NCBI GenBank assembly: GCA_025331435.1
Contig: JAIWNI010000058.1
Span: 123,979 to 187,978 of the forward strand
DNA length: 64,000 nt
Direction: 5' to 3'
Source: Choanephora cucurbitarum
Lineage: Eukaryota > Mucoromycota > Mucoromycetes > Mucorales > Choanephoraceae
A program made the translations under genes and the position numbers. Below the pieces are notes generated by a model. That model was not told the origin of the DNA, searched no databases, and was given only the letters and a program-made list of their open reading frames with translations. This document shows, in pieces, positions 22,965 to 34,539 of the stretch. How positions within the stretch are numbered: position 1 is the first letter of the stretch; each line of letters begins with the position of its first letter.

Positions 22965-24146
22965 TTATGATGAATGGAAATGCTTTTTAAAGCGACTTGC
23001 ATTGATTTCATGATGACATGTACTAGACAACAATCCACATAGTTTCTCTCTAATAAAAAGAAAATGAGCATAATGAAATGAAATCACCAAAATAACTTAC
23101 TTGAGAGAAGGAATACTGTCTCGAGTCATAAGCTGATCAAACCAAAGTTCAACTCGATCTCCGCGCGGTTTTCTGCTGACAACAATACCGACACAGCCGT
23201 CCTCCGTAAGCTGTCCTCCAACAAAAGCACAGAGTAACCACTCAAATAGGTTGTCTAAAAGGGTAGATGATATCACTAATCTACCACCTTTTGCATTCAC
23301 GGGGTCCTCCCACATTGGCTGTACACCTTGCACAAAGCAGTATAAATTCTGATTGATGCCTAATTCGGAAGGTTTCCTGTACTCTTTCAATGTACGCCAA
23401 CAGGAGGAAAACCGCCAGACAGTATCGACCTCAAACATGAGCTGGATAGCATTGACATAGTCCAGTGTATTCTGACTGAAATAGAACAGACAGGGCTGTT
23501 GAAGAGGTAGACTGGCAGGGCATTGTTGTTGGCGTATATAGGCTATTAGATATTGAAATCGAGTGGGGTTCTCAGCAACTCGAACAGGATCAGCCCATAC
23601 AGGCATTGAGGTGTCACAACCTTCATGACCTGGGTCATCGTGTGCACGTTGATGTTCCTTAGAGTGAGTCTGTGCGTCACCCTGGCATGATAAATAATAG
23701 GAGGATGAAATACTCGACAGACTGCTGGCTGTGCTTCCTGAGCTAAATCTTCGGATCAGTTCCGTTGAATAAGCATCCGATTGTATTGACGTACGCCTTC
23801 TACTGTTGTGACTTGTGAATCGTTTGTTGTTGTTGTCAATGATCATTACTAGTTCTTCATCTGAATCATATGGATGTCTCGATGGACGCGTCGTTGGCCA
23901 GTCCAGTGTGGAGACAAACAAGATGCTATCGAGTAGATTGAAATCAAAGGCTTCTCTGGATGTTGTCTCCAATAGATCATCTCTCTTCATTCGCTGCTTC
24001 TTTTTCATGACTGGCCTGACTATAGATTTGCATGGAATATGTACACATAGGATATCGTTGTTCCTATTGCTTGTGCTATGGTTAAATATGTTTTCTTGAC
24101 TTAATAGCTGTTTGATTGAATTGAATTCTACTAAAGAAGTATGCAT
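22965..24146 (-). CDS. eIF4E-family cap-binding-like protein with long N-terminal extension
   Basis: Two exons: 24146-23101 and 23049-22965, about 376 residues. The first ~170 residues are low-complexity and Ser-rich (SGSTASSLSSISSSYYLS), with no known domain. The rest is an eIF4E fold: LFYFSQNTLDYVNAIQLMFE, TVWRFSSCWRTLKEY, NLYCFVQGVQPMWEDPVNAK, GGRLVI, then GIVVSRKPRGDRVELWFDQ. The Trp-Glu pair of the cap-binding pocket (PMWED) is kept. Other pocket positions cannot be assigned safely: in place of the usual WALWFF start it reads CLFYFS. The second exon adds a short tail ending FKKHFHSS. It may be a 4EHP-like repressor or a divergent initiation factor. The donor GTAAGT and acceptor ATTAG preserve the frame. 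Confidence 0.75.
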
Positions 24147-24514
24147 TTTATAAAGAAGAAGAAGAAAGTAAAAAGGAAAATAGATGAAAAAATAAAATCC
24201 CCTTTATTTTTAAAAGAGTACACTCATTTTCCAGAAATGGATTGCATACTAAAGCAAATTCAGATAACGCCAGTTTAACTATCTATTTCTGCCCCCCAAG
24301 TGAAAGAACACCTTATGTTGTATTATAAAGGCTTTATAGACTGGGATACTCTATAGTCAACTGAGTACTTCTTCTTAACAGTGACTCAACAAGAGATAAG
24401 ATCTTGGCGTGTAAACTTATTTCAGGCCCAAATTGGATCATAGAGCGTGGATATAATAGGTATAGACTGAAAATAATCATTTTGAGCATCATGTGAGCTT
24501 ACTGAATTATTATT

Positions 24515-25196
24515 TTATTTATTGTGTCTACGTTTAGCTGCATGAAATCGCTTTATCATCTCTATCTTTCTCTGCCGAGATTCTTTTGCTTCTAATACAT
24601 CATGTTCTCTCTTAAGCTTGTTTTCTACAGTGGATAGGAAATCGAGTATATCGTTACTTTCAGGCATATGGAATACTGGAATTGACTCTTGTCGAATATC
24701 CTCGAAACTATCATCGATCATCACTTCTTGTTCTAATTCAATTGTTATCTCTGTCTTTGGCTCTATTGTCTTCTGTCCAGGAGGTAGAGGTGTATCAAAA
24801 GGTTGTCTATCTAATAAATAGTCTTGTAATTCCATATCCACTAGTATATTCGTCAGAATACAACAGGCAAAGAGATCAATAGCACTTACATTTCTCTTGG
24901 TTATATTCCTCTGTTGATTCACCAGAAAAGAAAGGGCGTTCGTCATCAGATAAACCCAGCAGAGGTCGATGTAATGAAAAGAATGCATGGTGAGCCAGCT
25001 CAGTCTCAGGAATATTGATAACAGGCATAAAATGGATTTTCTCGGTTGGAGTCTCTTTCTTTTCTTTATCAGCTGTCGTTGAGGTTTGAGTGTCTGTAGA
25101 TTCAAGCTGTAGTTTGTTATTACAAGAAGAAGAAGATGAGCTGAAGCGAACATAACGAGGTGTAGAAACAGCAGATAAGAAACGTCTGGACAACAT
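24515..25196 (-). CDS. Hypothetical protein, likely mitochondrial
   Basis: Two exons, 25196-24890 and 24840-24515, join as NQEKLDMELQDYLL, giving 210 residues. The N-terminus MLSRRFLSAVSTPRYVRFSS is Arg/Ser-rich without acids, typical of a mitochondrial presequence. It is followed by a Thr/Glu/Lys linker and a conserved-looking patch FMPVINIPETELAHHAFFSL and RPLLGLSDDERPFF. The C-terminus is a long charged helix (NKLKREHDVLEAKESRQRKI) ending RRHNK. It could be a mitoribosomal or assembly factor, but no family is identified. It is divergent from the next gene, with about 170 bases between starts. Confidence 0.7.
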
Positions 25197-25365
25197 AGTG
25201 ATTTATAAGTAAAAGAAAAAGAAAAAAAGAGAAAAGAAAAGAGGGTCATGAACTTTAGGCTGGGTACAATGTTATTTTTGAACCAATCAACGTACTCTAA
25301 AATGAGTCTAATCACTTTGCATTTTTCATTTTCTATCTTTTTCTTCTTTTCTTTTGCCTATCAGC

Positions 25366-25982
25366 ATGACTTCATCCCCTTCTTCTTCAGTCTATTCATT
25401 GACCTCTTCTTCTGCACCACCGCAGCCTTTAAATATACCACAATTTGTTGTCATCCATGACCAGATAAACAATACCTATAAACACCCAGTGATACACTAT
25501 GTCTTTGAAGATGAAGATTTTCCTGATATCCCCAGAGAGAAACTGATCTTAGTTGACCTTGATCCTGGCACTCAACTGAAAAGCGCTAATAGCTATAGCC
25601 CTGAATTTCAGGTGACTGATTGTGTGCTAGAGCAGAGTCCCTTGAGTGATCAATTTGAACAGGATACTACCTTGTTTAATTTAACTATACAAGGTGTCTC
25701 AACATCGCTTGCGTAAGTGAATCCTGACTAAATCAATCAACACATAATCTCACTCTGCTCTATAGTGAAACAGTAGAAGGAATTCCACCGATAAAGAACG
25801 ATGACCACCTGAAAGAAACCCTTTTTCATTTCAAAAATAGGTAAGTTGTGTTGTATACAAGAATATTTTAGTTTTTTTTTCTCTATTCGATGATTAGCAT
25901 ATAGTGCTTATAGTGTTTCTTTCTTTCTTTTTTCCTCTTAAGAAACGATATGATAAAGAAAATATTACAACAAGAAACTTAA
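25366..25982 (+). CDS. Small hypothetical protein, Atg31-like features
   Basis: Three exons: 25366-25712, 25766-25840, 25943-25982, giving 153 residues. After a Ser-rich start the domain reads FVVIHDQINNTYKHPVIHYV, then FEDEDFP, then KLILVDLDPG and FQVTDCVLE. The C-terminus is a helix (FKNRNDMIKKILQQET). The order of an IHYVFED strand, a LILVDLD strand and a C-terminal helix recalls Atg31, a subunit of the yeast Atg17-Atg29-Atg31 autophagy complex. This is by-eye resemblance only. The donor/acceptor pairs are standard and keep the frame. Confidence 0.6.
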
Positions 25983-26218
25983 CAGCAACAATAAAAGAAA
26001 TCATCATCAGCCAATAAGAACACGCGCCTTTTTTATGATTTCTAATTATAGAAAACAAGTACCAGTGGCTATTTCCCAATTTATTTCTCAAAATTGTTTG
26101 CATTTTATTCTCAAAATCAGAAAAAAAGGATTGGCGGTCACAACTCTTTCTATTTTGTTGTCAAATAAAAAATCCAATTATTTTTTCTCTTTCTTCTTTT
26201 AGAGTTGAAATAATAGAA

Positions 26219-26586
26219 ATGGCCAAGAGTTTGAGATCAGCAACCAAGAAGAGAACTAGAGGTATTGATGAGAACAACCTGTGTTGAGTTGGTTACTGAT
26301 GAGTCCCCCCTGAATAGCTATCAAGAGAGAACAAGTGTTTAAGCCAGTAGAAGAGGCCCGTCTTCAACGTTTAGCAAAGGCACAAGCAGAAGCTGCCAAG
26401 AAGGAAAGCGTGGGCGATTTCATGGAAGCTGAGACTGAGAAAAAGACAGAGGAGGATGCAATGGATTTGGGTGAAGGTGCTGCTGAAAAGAAAAAGATTT
26501 CTACTAGTGGACCTCGTAGCAACAGACATGCTAGAAAGTTAAGAGAAAAGAAGAAGAAGAGCAAGAAGTCTTCCCACAAGTTCTAG
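26219..26586 (+). CDS. LLPH-like nucleolar protein
   Basis: Two exons (26219-26261 and 26318-26586) give 103 residues. It begins MAKSLRSATKKRTRAIKREQ, the hallmark of the LLP homologue / YBL028C family. The middle is Lys/Glu/Ala-rich and helical, and the end is a strongly basic tail KLREKKKKSKKSSHKF after the conserved SNRHARKL. Family members are small nucleolar proteins that associate with pre-60S particles. The short length and basic ends agree with the family. Confidence 0.8.
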
Positions 26587-26895
26587 AGTAAAATATACTA
26601 TGGTATATCTGCTTGATTGTAAATAGTAGCAAATAAACATTTTGAGGTTATTTTTTTAATTGGATTTTGTACAAAGAGATCATTTAGCTTCTTAGTTTAA
26701 AAAAGGGGGATAAAAAAGAGCAATGCTCTTGTTTGTCTTTGGCTGCATAGTAGTTAGTAAAGAAAAGAACATCTCTTTACATAGAATCCTTGGCCTATGT
26801 AAAATAAAACGATGACTCGGAGACCCAAATAAAAGAGAGAGAAAAAAAAGGGAAATTTAAGCTCTGAAACTTTTATACTTCTTTACTCAAAAACC

Positions 26896-27600
26896 ATGAC
26901 TGTCACCTTGTTGAGTGAAGCACCTGATCTCTCTGTTTGCAAACCTCGCCATGTTCAAAAGGACACTGCCTTACTGATCTCTCCTCCTTTGGCAGGTCAT
27001 GATGGGCCTATCTTTGGCGATCTAAGTGTGTGTGAAGAGTAAGCTCCAAAAGAAAAAAAAGAGTGAGATCACACGCGTAACTCTATACTTTAGACAATTC
27101 TATTTCTATTCACCTTCTGCACAATCGGGTATTGCAGTTGAATACCCAGATATCATCATTCATGCTATCTCTAGACAACAAGGTCAACCCAACATCTATT
27201 GTCAACTGGATGCTGGCTTGTTCTTTCCTAATCAACAATTACCTGAAGATGAACAAGAAAGGGAAGAGACTGTTACAGAACTTCGCTTGATCCCTCGCGA
27301 CAGTGGTGCCTGTAAGTGACGAGTGCAATACTGATTGACAATAGACTTATTGTGTAAATAGTGGAGGGCATCTATTTAGCCATGTCTGATTGTGCAGCAC
27401 TTCACCCTGATCATGAATTTATGGCTGAACAAGAGGAAAGCGATGAAGGAGAATTCTATGCGGATCCTAGCGATGAAGCAGAATTGAATGAAATGCAACA
27501 AGCAGCTCTTCGTCATTTGGAATCTGTGTTTGAGCCACCAACAAGCAACTTACCTAATGGTAATCATTCATTCGAAGATAACAATCACCAACAACAGTAA
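26896..27600 (+). CDS. Methylosome subunit pICln
   Basis: Three exons, 26896-27038, 27094-27311 and 27362-27600, give 199 residues. The PH-like fold is seen in FYFYSPSAQSGIAVEYPDII and IHAISRQQGQPNIYCQLDAG, then VTELRLIPRD and LEGIYLAMSDCAALHPD. The C-terminal half is acidic (EQEESDEGEFYADPSDEAEL) as in all pICln. pICln binds Sm proteins with PRMT5 and the WD45 subunit during snRNP assembly in the cytosol. It lies in the same window as a U4 snRNA gene, but there is no operon. Confidence 0.88.
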
Positions 27601-28287
27601 TAAAAAACAGAAGAGGTCTTTTTTTTGCTTGTCTTTCTTCTTCTTCTTTGCCTTACTGTAATCAAGAATAAGGTTAGATTATGCTGATGAACAAAGCCTA
27701 CTGAAAGTCAACTATTGTTCCATTGAATCGTTGTATCTCTTGTATTATAAAATAAACTCTACCTCATTGATCTGATAAACAACACTAACAGTTGAGAGAA
27801 CATAAGCTATAAACCACAATTCAATAGGCTTTTACCTTATGCTAAAGTCGCTTCTGTTTCGAGACACAATGAGCCAAAGAAAGATAGAGCTTGTCATCCT
27901 AAATATGGCGATCTTCTTTTTTCTTCAGAATGAACAATCAGTGTCTGACTGAGCTTGATTTAGTCGTCCATTTTTAAACAAAGATTGTTTGATTGGTATT
28001 TTGATTAATCATCAAATGGTGTAATTTGCATTGATAAGTTGGAGATAAACCACCAGATCTCATTCATGCGTAACTTGATTGATTACAAATCAGAGAATTT
28101 GGCCGGCCTTTCACTCAATTATTAATCGAGATAGTCGTTAACTTTCGATATACAGACATAACCCTATGATCTACCATAATCTTGTGTTATTTGTGTCTAA
28201 TATATATTAATAAGCAATCGTGTACTTGTCCAATCGTTATATAAAAGGAGGAGTCAATCTTGATTTCAACCCAAATCAACAAACACA
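27601..28287. other. Intergenic region upstream of the OYE gene
   Basis: No gene is seen. The last 60 bases carry a CCAAT-like box (TGTCCAATCG near 28227) and a TATA box, so this is the promoter of the next gene. Confidence 0.45.
28238..28248 (+). promoter_or_regulatory. TATA box of the Old Yellow Enzyme gene
   Basis: TATATAAAAGG lies about 50 bases before the ATG at 28288, preceded by a CCAAT motif. It is a strong consensus TATA element, consistent with an inducible gene. Confidence 0.6.
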
Positions 28288-29391
28288 ATGTCTGTTGACA
28301 ATTCTGCCTTATTCGCTCCCATCAAAGTCGGGCGCTTCCAACTAAACCACCGTGTTGTTCTTGCTCCCTTGACTCGTTTCAGAGCTACAACAGAAGCTAT
28401 TCCTACGGACATCGTTGTTGATTATTACAAGCAAAGGACGACCAGACATGGTCTCTTGATCACAGAAGCTACATTCATCAGTCGTCTTGCTGGTGGCTAC
28501 CCTCAAGCCCCTGGTATTTACACTCAAGAACAGATCGAAAGCTGGAAGAAGGTGACTGAAGCTGTCCATCAAAAGAAGGGTATCATCTTTCTGCAACTTT
28601 GGCACATTGGCCGTGCTGGCTCTAGATTCCTTAATCCCAATCAAGAACAAGTCGTCTCTGCTTCTGACATTCCTATCAGGGGCAAAAACTTTGATGGCAG
28701 TGATACAGAGGTCCCTCGTGCGCTCACGGTAAACGAGATCAAGTTGTTGATTCAAGATTATCGTCAAGCTGCCCTAAACGCGATAGAAGCCGGCTTTGAT
28801 GGCGTTGAAGTTCATGGCGCCAATGGTTATCTGATTGATCAGTTCATAAACTCAAGCTCCAACAAACGCACAGATCAGTATGGTGGGTCAATCGAGAACA
28901 GAACGCGGTTTGCTCTTGAGATTGTAGATGCTGTTGTGAATGCTGTGGGTGCTGAACGGACAGCCATTCGTTTCTCTCCAGGTAGCGGAATTCAAGATGT
29001 ACAGGATAACACACCTGTGGAGACCTGGAGTTATCTAATCTCTCAACTTCATCAGAGCCATCCTGACCTGGCTTACCTTCACCTAATTGAATCCCGAGGC
29101 GATGCCTTTGCAGACAAGACCAATAGCGTAGATACACTTGAGCCTTATCGAAAGATCTGGAAGGGACCCCTTGTTGTTGCCAGCGGATTCTCTACCAACA
29201 TCCCTCATGCTATTGATTTGGCTGATAAGACGGGTGATTTGATTGCTTTTGGCCGTGCATTTATTGCAAATCCTGATCTGCCTGAACGTATTCTCAATGG
29301 CTGGGAACTCAACAAGTATGATCGTTCCACCTTTTACACTCATGATGCTGTTGGTTATACTGACTATCCCTATTACGATGATAAAAACTAA
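28288..29391 (+). CDS. Old Yellow Enzyme family NAD(P)H flavin oxidoreductase
   Basis: A single-exon frame of 367 residues covering the FMN TIM barrel. It opens ALFAPIKVGRFQLNHRVVLA followed by PLTRFRA. The substrate-binding pair is His176/Asn179 in VEVHGANGYLIDQF. The NKRTDQYGGSIENRTRF loop binds FMN. It ends with LVVASGFSTNIPHAIDL, DLIAFGRAFIANPDLPERI and a YTDYPYYD tail. OYEs reduce activated C=C bonds of enals, enones and oxylipins with NADPH. Length is normal for the family. The substrate is unknown. Confidence 0.95.
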   Translation: MSVDNSALFAPIKVGRFQLNHRVVLAPLTRFRATTEAIPTDIVVDYYKQRTTRHGLLITEATFISRLAGGYPQAPGIYTQEQIESWKKVTEAVHQKKGIIFLQLWHIGRAGSRFLNPNQEQVVSASDIPIRGKNFDGSDTEVPRALTVNEIKLLIQDYRQAALNAIEAGFDGVEVHGANGYLIDQFINSSSNKRTDQYGGSIENRTRFALEIVDAVVNAVGAERTAIRFSPGSGIQDVQDNTPVETWSYLISQLHQSHPDLAYLHLIESRGDAFADKTNSVDTLEPYRKIWKGPLVVASGFSTNIPHAIDLADKTGDLIAFGRAFIANPDLPERILNGWELNKYDRSTFYTHDAVGYTDYPYYDDKN

Positions 29392-30085
29392 GTGCTTTCT
29401 TCTTGTTTGGTTTCCTTTAGAGCATCTATTTATAATAAAAACTTATTTATGAAAGATTTATACACAATTTTATGTCACATGCTAAGACTTGTAATCGCCA
29501 AGCAAGCAATTAGAGGGCTGCTTCGCATTTTCTCGTACCTGGACTATTTCCAAGTTCTTTTAGAACGACTGATTGATGTTTGAAGATCTCTTGGATGGAA
29601 GCCCAGAAGTGGCCAAAGAAGCAAAAGCTTCACGGAATCTGTCAATCTTATCCTTTACAAACACAGGTTTGGCGACATTAGTTTATTTGTTAGCTTCTGA
29701 TTGTCAGTATCAACAGACTTTATTATCATACTTCTGCCATACTAGTATGCCCGTCTTCTTGGTTTAGAAACACTAGTCCTTCTATATCTTTCGCATTACT
29801 TAACATAGTACAATACATGAACTTGCGAATTATGAAAAAAAGCCATAATTCAAGTTTAAATCATCTCCCATTGAAAGCGTATATAGCAAGTAAGTCTGGT
29901 ATGTCGATAAATTAGCTACAAAAAAACTGAAAGAATGTAACTGATAATGCAAAACTCAAGCGGCTCAAGAGCAAGACAAATGTACTTGAACGTAAACAAA
30001 CAAAACCATATCACACTCAGCTCTACACAAATGCTATTTCAAAAAAAAAAAAAGGGATTGGCATCTATACTTTATTTAAGCACTG
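29392..30085. other. Intergenic region
   Basis: No full gene is seen. On the minus strand, near 29578-29665, there is a short protein-like stretch (DKIDRFREAFASLATSGL) with a stop and a branch-point-like CTAAT before it. It could be an orphan last exon or relic. The remainder is AT-rich with poly-A runs near 30040. Confidence 0.35.
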
Positions 30086-30478
30086 CTAGGATTCAAATGA
30101 TGGGACGAAATAATACTGAGGGCTAAGAAAACCAAGGTCGTCATGATCACTATACACCACCATATGTTGATCGTTTGACCATTGGTTAGCATACTGAACC
30201 TTGAAATCCACCGTTACTTTTTCGCAACTGTCCATCGATATTCTAAGATCTTTAAGACAGATAATTTCATCGTTACTGCATGTCACATCTCTGGCTTTCA
30301 GGTTGGTATATGAAATCTTTTGAGATCCAAGCTCATTTTCATGCGTTATAATCAAATAAAAAGCAAGTTTGCATTCTATTTGAATCTTCCAAATGTTTGC
30401 GGATACCATGGATAAAGTACCCATAAAGAACATGGCGGCGAATATGAAGGATATAGAGGATTTCATTGTGTAGTTCAC
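30086..30478 (-). CDS. Small secreted hypothetical protein
   Basis: An open frame of 130 residues with an N-terminal signal peptide (SSISFIFAAMFFMGTLSMVS, then AN). The mature part of about 100 residues has four Cys (IECKLAF, VTCSNDEI, ICLKDL, DSCEKVT) that could form two disulphides, and a beta-rich composition ending YYFVPSFES. The start could also be the Met at 30466. A TATATATATA element lies about 30 bases upstream on the coding strand (near 30510). No family is recognised; it resembles many small secreted proteins of Mucorales. Confidence 0.6.
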   Translation of the reverse strand: MNYTMKSSISFIFAAMFFMGTLSMVSANIWKIQIECKLAFYLIITHENELGSQKISYTNLKARDVTCSNDEIICLKDLRISMDSCEKVTVDFKVQYANQWSNDQHMVVYSDHDDLGFLSPQYYFVPSFES

Positions 30479-32988
30479 TGGTTATAGATTTAGAAGTAAA
30501 TGAATTGAAAGTATATATATATTTTTTTGTCTGCATCTGGCGCTTTTTATAAAAAAAAAAAATGAACAATGAATATCAATGATTGTTTGAACACAATCAA
30601 AATATGCGTATTATGCGTGATACGTGCAGACGGTATTACCTCTATAGCCAATAGTAACATTATTAGCTATACTATAGACAACCAAAGATGGCCAATAATA
30701 CATTCGACAAAGTATCTTATATCTCCCCTGATCGGACACTCCTTCCTCTTTTTTCTTTTCATTGTTCTTATTAATCTTATCGATCTTTTGTTCATACAAC
30801 TATGGCATATCTGACGCTGCCTTTATTAAAAAGTCAATGTTAATCAAGACTAATTTGCTTTTCGCAAGATGAAAAAAGCACTGTTTTGTCCCTGTTGCAT
30901 TTTGAACTTGTTTTAGTCTAAAAGTGCAAAGCAAAAATGCATTTGACTCTTTAAGTGGATAGTCTTTGTTTTTCTTAATTTAGATCGTCTCATTGTTTCC
31001 GTCTTTTTGTAAAGGCAACAACAACACCATAATTTTTTTTTGATTTTTAAGGTGCATACATTAACTGTGGAGCTATCCATGGTAAATCGGTTTCGCTTGA
31101 CCTAGTCTTTAAATTCAACAGACTGCTGCAAGAGGTTTGGTATAGAAATTTGTCAGAGAGCAGAGTCTAGTAACCACATTTAAGATATATTTGATTAGAA
31201 ACCTTGCAATCGATACAGACATTATCAGTAAACTGCTTATAAAATCTAACCAATACAACTAGTTGTCTCGACATGTGGTCACTCTTCTTAGAAAAGGATG
31301 CTCAAGCAAAGAGAAGCGGAGAAGCACTTTGCTTACTTAACCGAAGATCATCATTTTCTATGTATACAATCAAGGCACATTTATAATAAGTGAATCATCT
31401 GTCTCTGACAAAATGATCTTTCAATCAATAATTTGGCTCATTGTCTTCATTCTGATTTTTGTGAGTTACACAAGCCATGACTCAAACTCTCTATCAAGTC
31501 ACCATCGATCACAACCACAGTTACTTAGCAGTTAAACGATCAGTATCTCTTGATGTTTCATTCAGGAAGCGTTATGAGACAGTGTTCCTTATCTGAGTAA
31601 CTAATTGATGAAACAAAAGTAATTAATCAAATGCATTTGTGTCCCGGATTAACATCATCTACTGAGCGAATCAAAGGCCTCCATTTGCAACATTTTAGTC
31701 ATGAAGTCAAACTTGCATTGTGTATCATCAAAACAGTTTTAATACCATGAGAGATATGTTAGTTTGAAGGAAACTGTCAGTGCTGCGATTAGATATTTAG
31801 TTCTACAGAAAAAAGTATATAACGCATTTTGAATTTAACAACTCAAGCCCGTTATGGGCTAAAAGCAAACGGTTTTTACCTTGCATATCGCATACTTGCT
31901 TAGCATGAATTTTGCCAGCCTAGAGCTACTAATACTTTCTCTCGATGCAAAGTAAGTCTTGTTTAATACTCTCGATGAATGGCCAGGCAGCGTTTTGTGA
32001 AATAGCCATAAATGAGATGGCTTACCAATGAATGTATTATATAATCAACAGCCTCCCCAAAGCTTAATTGCCCAAATATACCTTTTTTTTCTTCCTATAC
32101 TCAGAATGGTACAAAGTGAATGGTACATGTCAATTACCTTTAATTCCAGATTGGAAACCATCAACGTGCCAAGTTTTTATTTATTTCCATATGGAGAAAA
32201 TTTGCCCGAGTCTGGTCTGATTGTTGAACGCAATGTTTCTAGTGGATGATCACTTTGTTTTCAATATGAAACAGGGATTCAATTGCTTTCTGAAGCAGCA
32301 GAGCTAAATCAATAGCTGTTTTAGTCGAGTGCACTTGAGCAATTAAAGAGATGGTGTTACAAACGATGTCGAAAAGCAAGCAAGAGCTTTAGTTCAAAAA
32401 GCAAAAGCTTTTGTTCTGTTTACAACACGATAGGTAAAACAAAGAGTTGATCCTAGAATTCAAAGTGTATAAAAAGAAAATTTGGGCGTTCGACTTTAAT
32501 AATTTGAAACAATTGTGATAATGAGCAATTTTTTTTAGATGGTTCATCTGCACATATACTAAATCATCAAAAACCAGTCAAGGAAAAAAGCCTTTTGTTG
32601 GACCAGAGAACACCAAAAAGATTGTCTTCATAAATCTGCTTATTTTCTTTTTCAAAATTACAGTGTCACTAGTAAAATCATTTTCGAAACTATATTCTAA
32701 CTATTCGGAAACTGGTTAACAAACATACTATGTATAACTTGTATTATATTGTATGTCATTGCATCTACTTATTATGCAACCAGCTTTATTTTCAGGCACA
32801 GTTTCATGCCACACATAACATGAATCTCAACCTCATGCCTTCGTCGTACACAATGTGTTCTATAAAAAGTATTTACACCATGTAGTACCAGCACCTAGTT
32901 GTGTAACTTGAACAATTTGAGAATATATAAGACCGGTATGTTTCCCAAGTCTTTATTGATTTGACGATCATTCCCTTCCTTTCATTCA
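30479..32988. other. Long intergenic region, no gene seen
   Basis: About 2.5 kb of AT-rich DNA with no frame that looks coding and no RNA gene recognised. A TATATAAG box lies at 32924-32931, in position to drive the chitin deacetylase starting at 32989. Confidence 0.45.
32924..32931 (+). promoter_or_regulatory. TATA box of the first chitin deacetylase gene
   Basis: TATATAAG lies 65 bases before the ATG at 32989. It is the only clear TATA element near this start. Confidence 0.45.
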
Positions 32989-34539
32989 ATGCTCATTACT
33001 GGTGCTTTAGTCCTTACTGTGGGCACAGCAAGTGCTTACGCTGCCACCTATGTACCTCAAGTATCCCCTACCTTTCCTAATCTCGCTGTTCCTACTGATG
33101 TAGTCACATCTTACAACTATGGTCCCTACGATACCTCTTCCACTTTGTCTACTAAGAAACTCTCTGGTTTTCCTGATATTGGCTCAACACCTTCTACATC
33201 CTCGGCTGAAGTAGAAGCTGCCTACAAATCAATCGACTGGGAAAAAGTACCCAAGGCTCCTATTAGAAAGCTCAAGTCAAATGGTGATTGGGATTTCTCC
33301 AACAACAAAGGCGATCCTTACTGTTGGTGGTCTGATACACTCTGTAAGAAGCCCAAGGTATCTTACTTGCCCGAAGATATTTACAATTGTCCTACAAAGG
33401 GTGACTGGGGTCTTACCTACGATGATGGACCATTCATCAAGGTTACTGGCCAATATGCATCCTTGGAAAATCCTTATGCCGAGCCTCGTCTCTACAACTT
33501 CTTGGCCAAAACTAACCAAAAGGCTACTTTGTTTGTGAGTATTGGTTATTAGATGCTACATTATCATTCTATGTCTGACTTATTGATTTTGCTTTTATAG
33601 TATATTGGTTCAAACGTAGTTCAGTACCCTGCTGCTGCTAAGCGAGCATTGGAAAATGGCCATCAACTCTGTGTGCATACTTGGTCTCATCAACCTATGA
33701 CTACCTTGTCAAACAAAGAAGTTGTTTCTGAGCTTTACTGGAGTCTTAAGGCTATTAAGGCTGCTACCGGTGTAACTCCCAAGTGTTGGAGACCCCCTCA
33801 AGGTGATGTCGATGACCGTGTCCGTTCTATTGCTTATCAACTCGGTATGCGTACTATCTTATGGGATCTTGATACAAATGACTGGGACATTCCTAATGCC
33901 GACAATGGTGGTAACACACCCGCCAAAACTGTAGACAAGTCCTTCCAAACTTGGATCAACAACTACAAGAGCGGAAAGGACGAGACTGGCCATATTGTTC
34001 TTGAACACGAATTGAACAGTGCCACTGTTAACATGACCATGGCCTGGATGCCTAAGATTCAAGAGGTTTTCAACGTCGTTCCTGCTTTAGCCTGTAATGG
34101 TATTACTCAACCATACTGGGAAAAGAACTTCGTTTATCCTACCAAGAACATCCGTCAAGGCTCCTCTACCAAGACTAGTACTGGTGCTGCTCCCACTGGT
34201 GCTACTCCCACTGGTGCTACTCCCACTGGTACTCCTGTGGCTACTTGTATCCCAGGTTCTTCTGGAAAGAGCAACGGTGACGGATACAATGGCTATTGTT
34301 GTAAGACTAGCGATGATTGTTTGGATACTTGTGTCAAAGGCAAATGTAACGGCCCTACCAATACAAAACTCCCTCAGACCACTGAAAAGGCTACCACCAC
34401 TAAGAAGACTTCCCCTACCTCTACCTCTTGCATTGCTGGTGTAGCTGGTAAGAAGGAAGGTAATGGAAAGACAGGCTACTGTTGCAAGACCTCAGATGAC
34501 TGTTTGGAAACCTGTAGACAAGGCAAATGTGGCCTCTAA
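32989..34539 (+). CDS. Secreted chitin deacetylase (CE4) with two Cys-rich C-terminal modules
   Basis: Two exons, 32989-33534 and 33601-34539, give 494 residues. A signal peptide (LITGALVLTVGTASAYA) is followed by a fungal CDA N-terminal region with PYCWWSDTLCKKPKVSYLP. The polysaccharide deacetylase domain has motif 1 TYDDGP (143-148, catalytic and metal Asp), motif 2 HTWSH (208-212, metal His), motif 3 WRPPQGDVDDRVR, then ILWDLDTNDWDI and HIVLEHEL. All metal ligands are present. After a Thr/Pro/Gly linker there are two similar Cys modules, each with the pattern C...GYCCKTSDDCL(D/E)TC...GKC, separated by a Thr/Lys linker. The enzyme turns nascent chitin into chitosan, the main wall polymer of Mucorales. 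The Cys modules may bind the wall. A convergent paralogue lies at 35452-37006. Confidence 0.93.
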
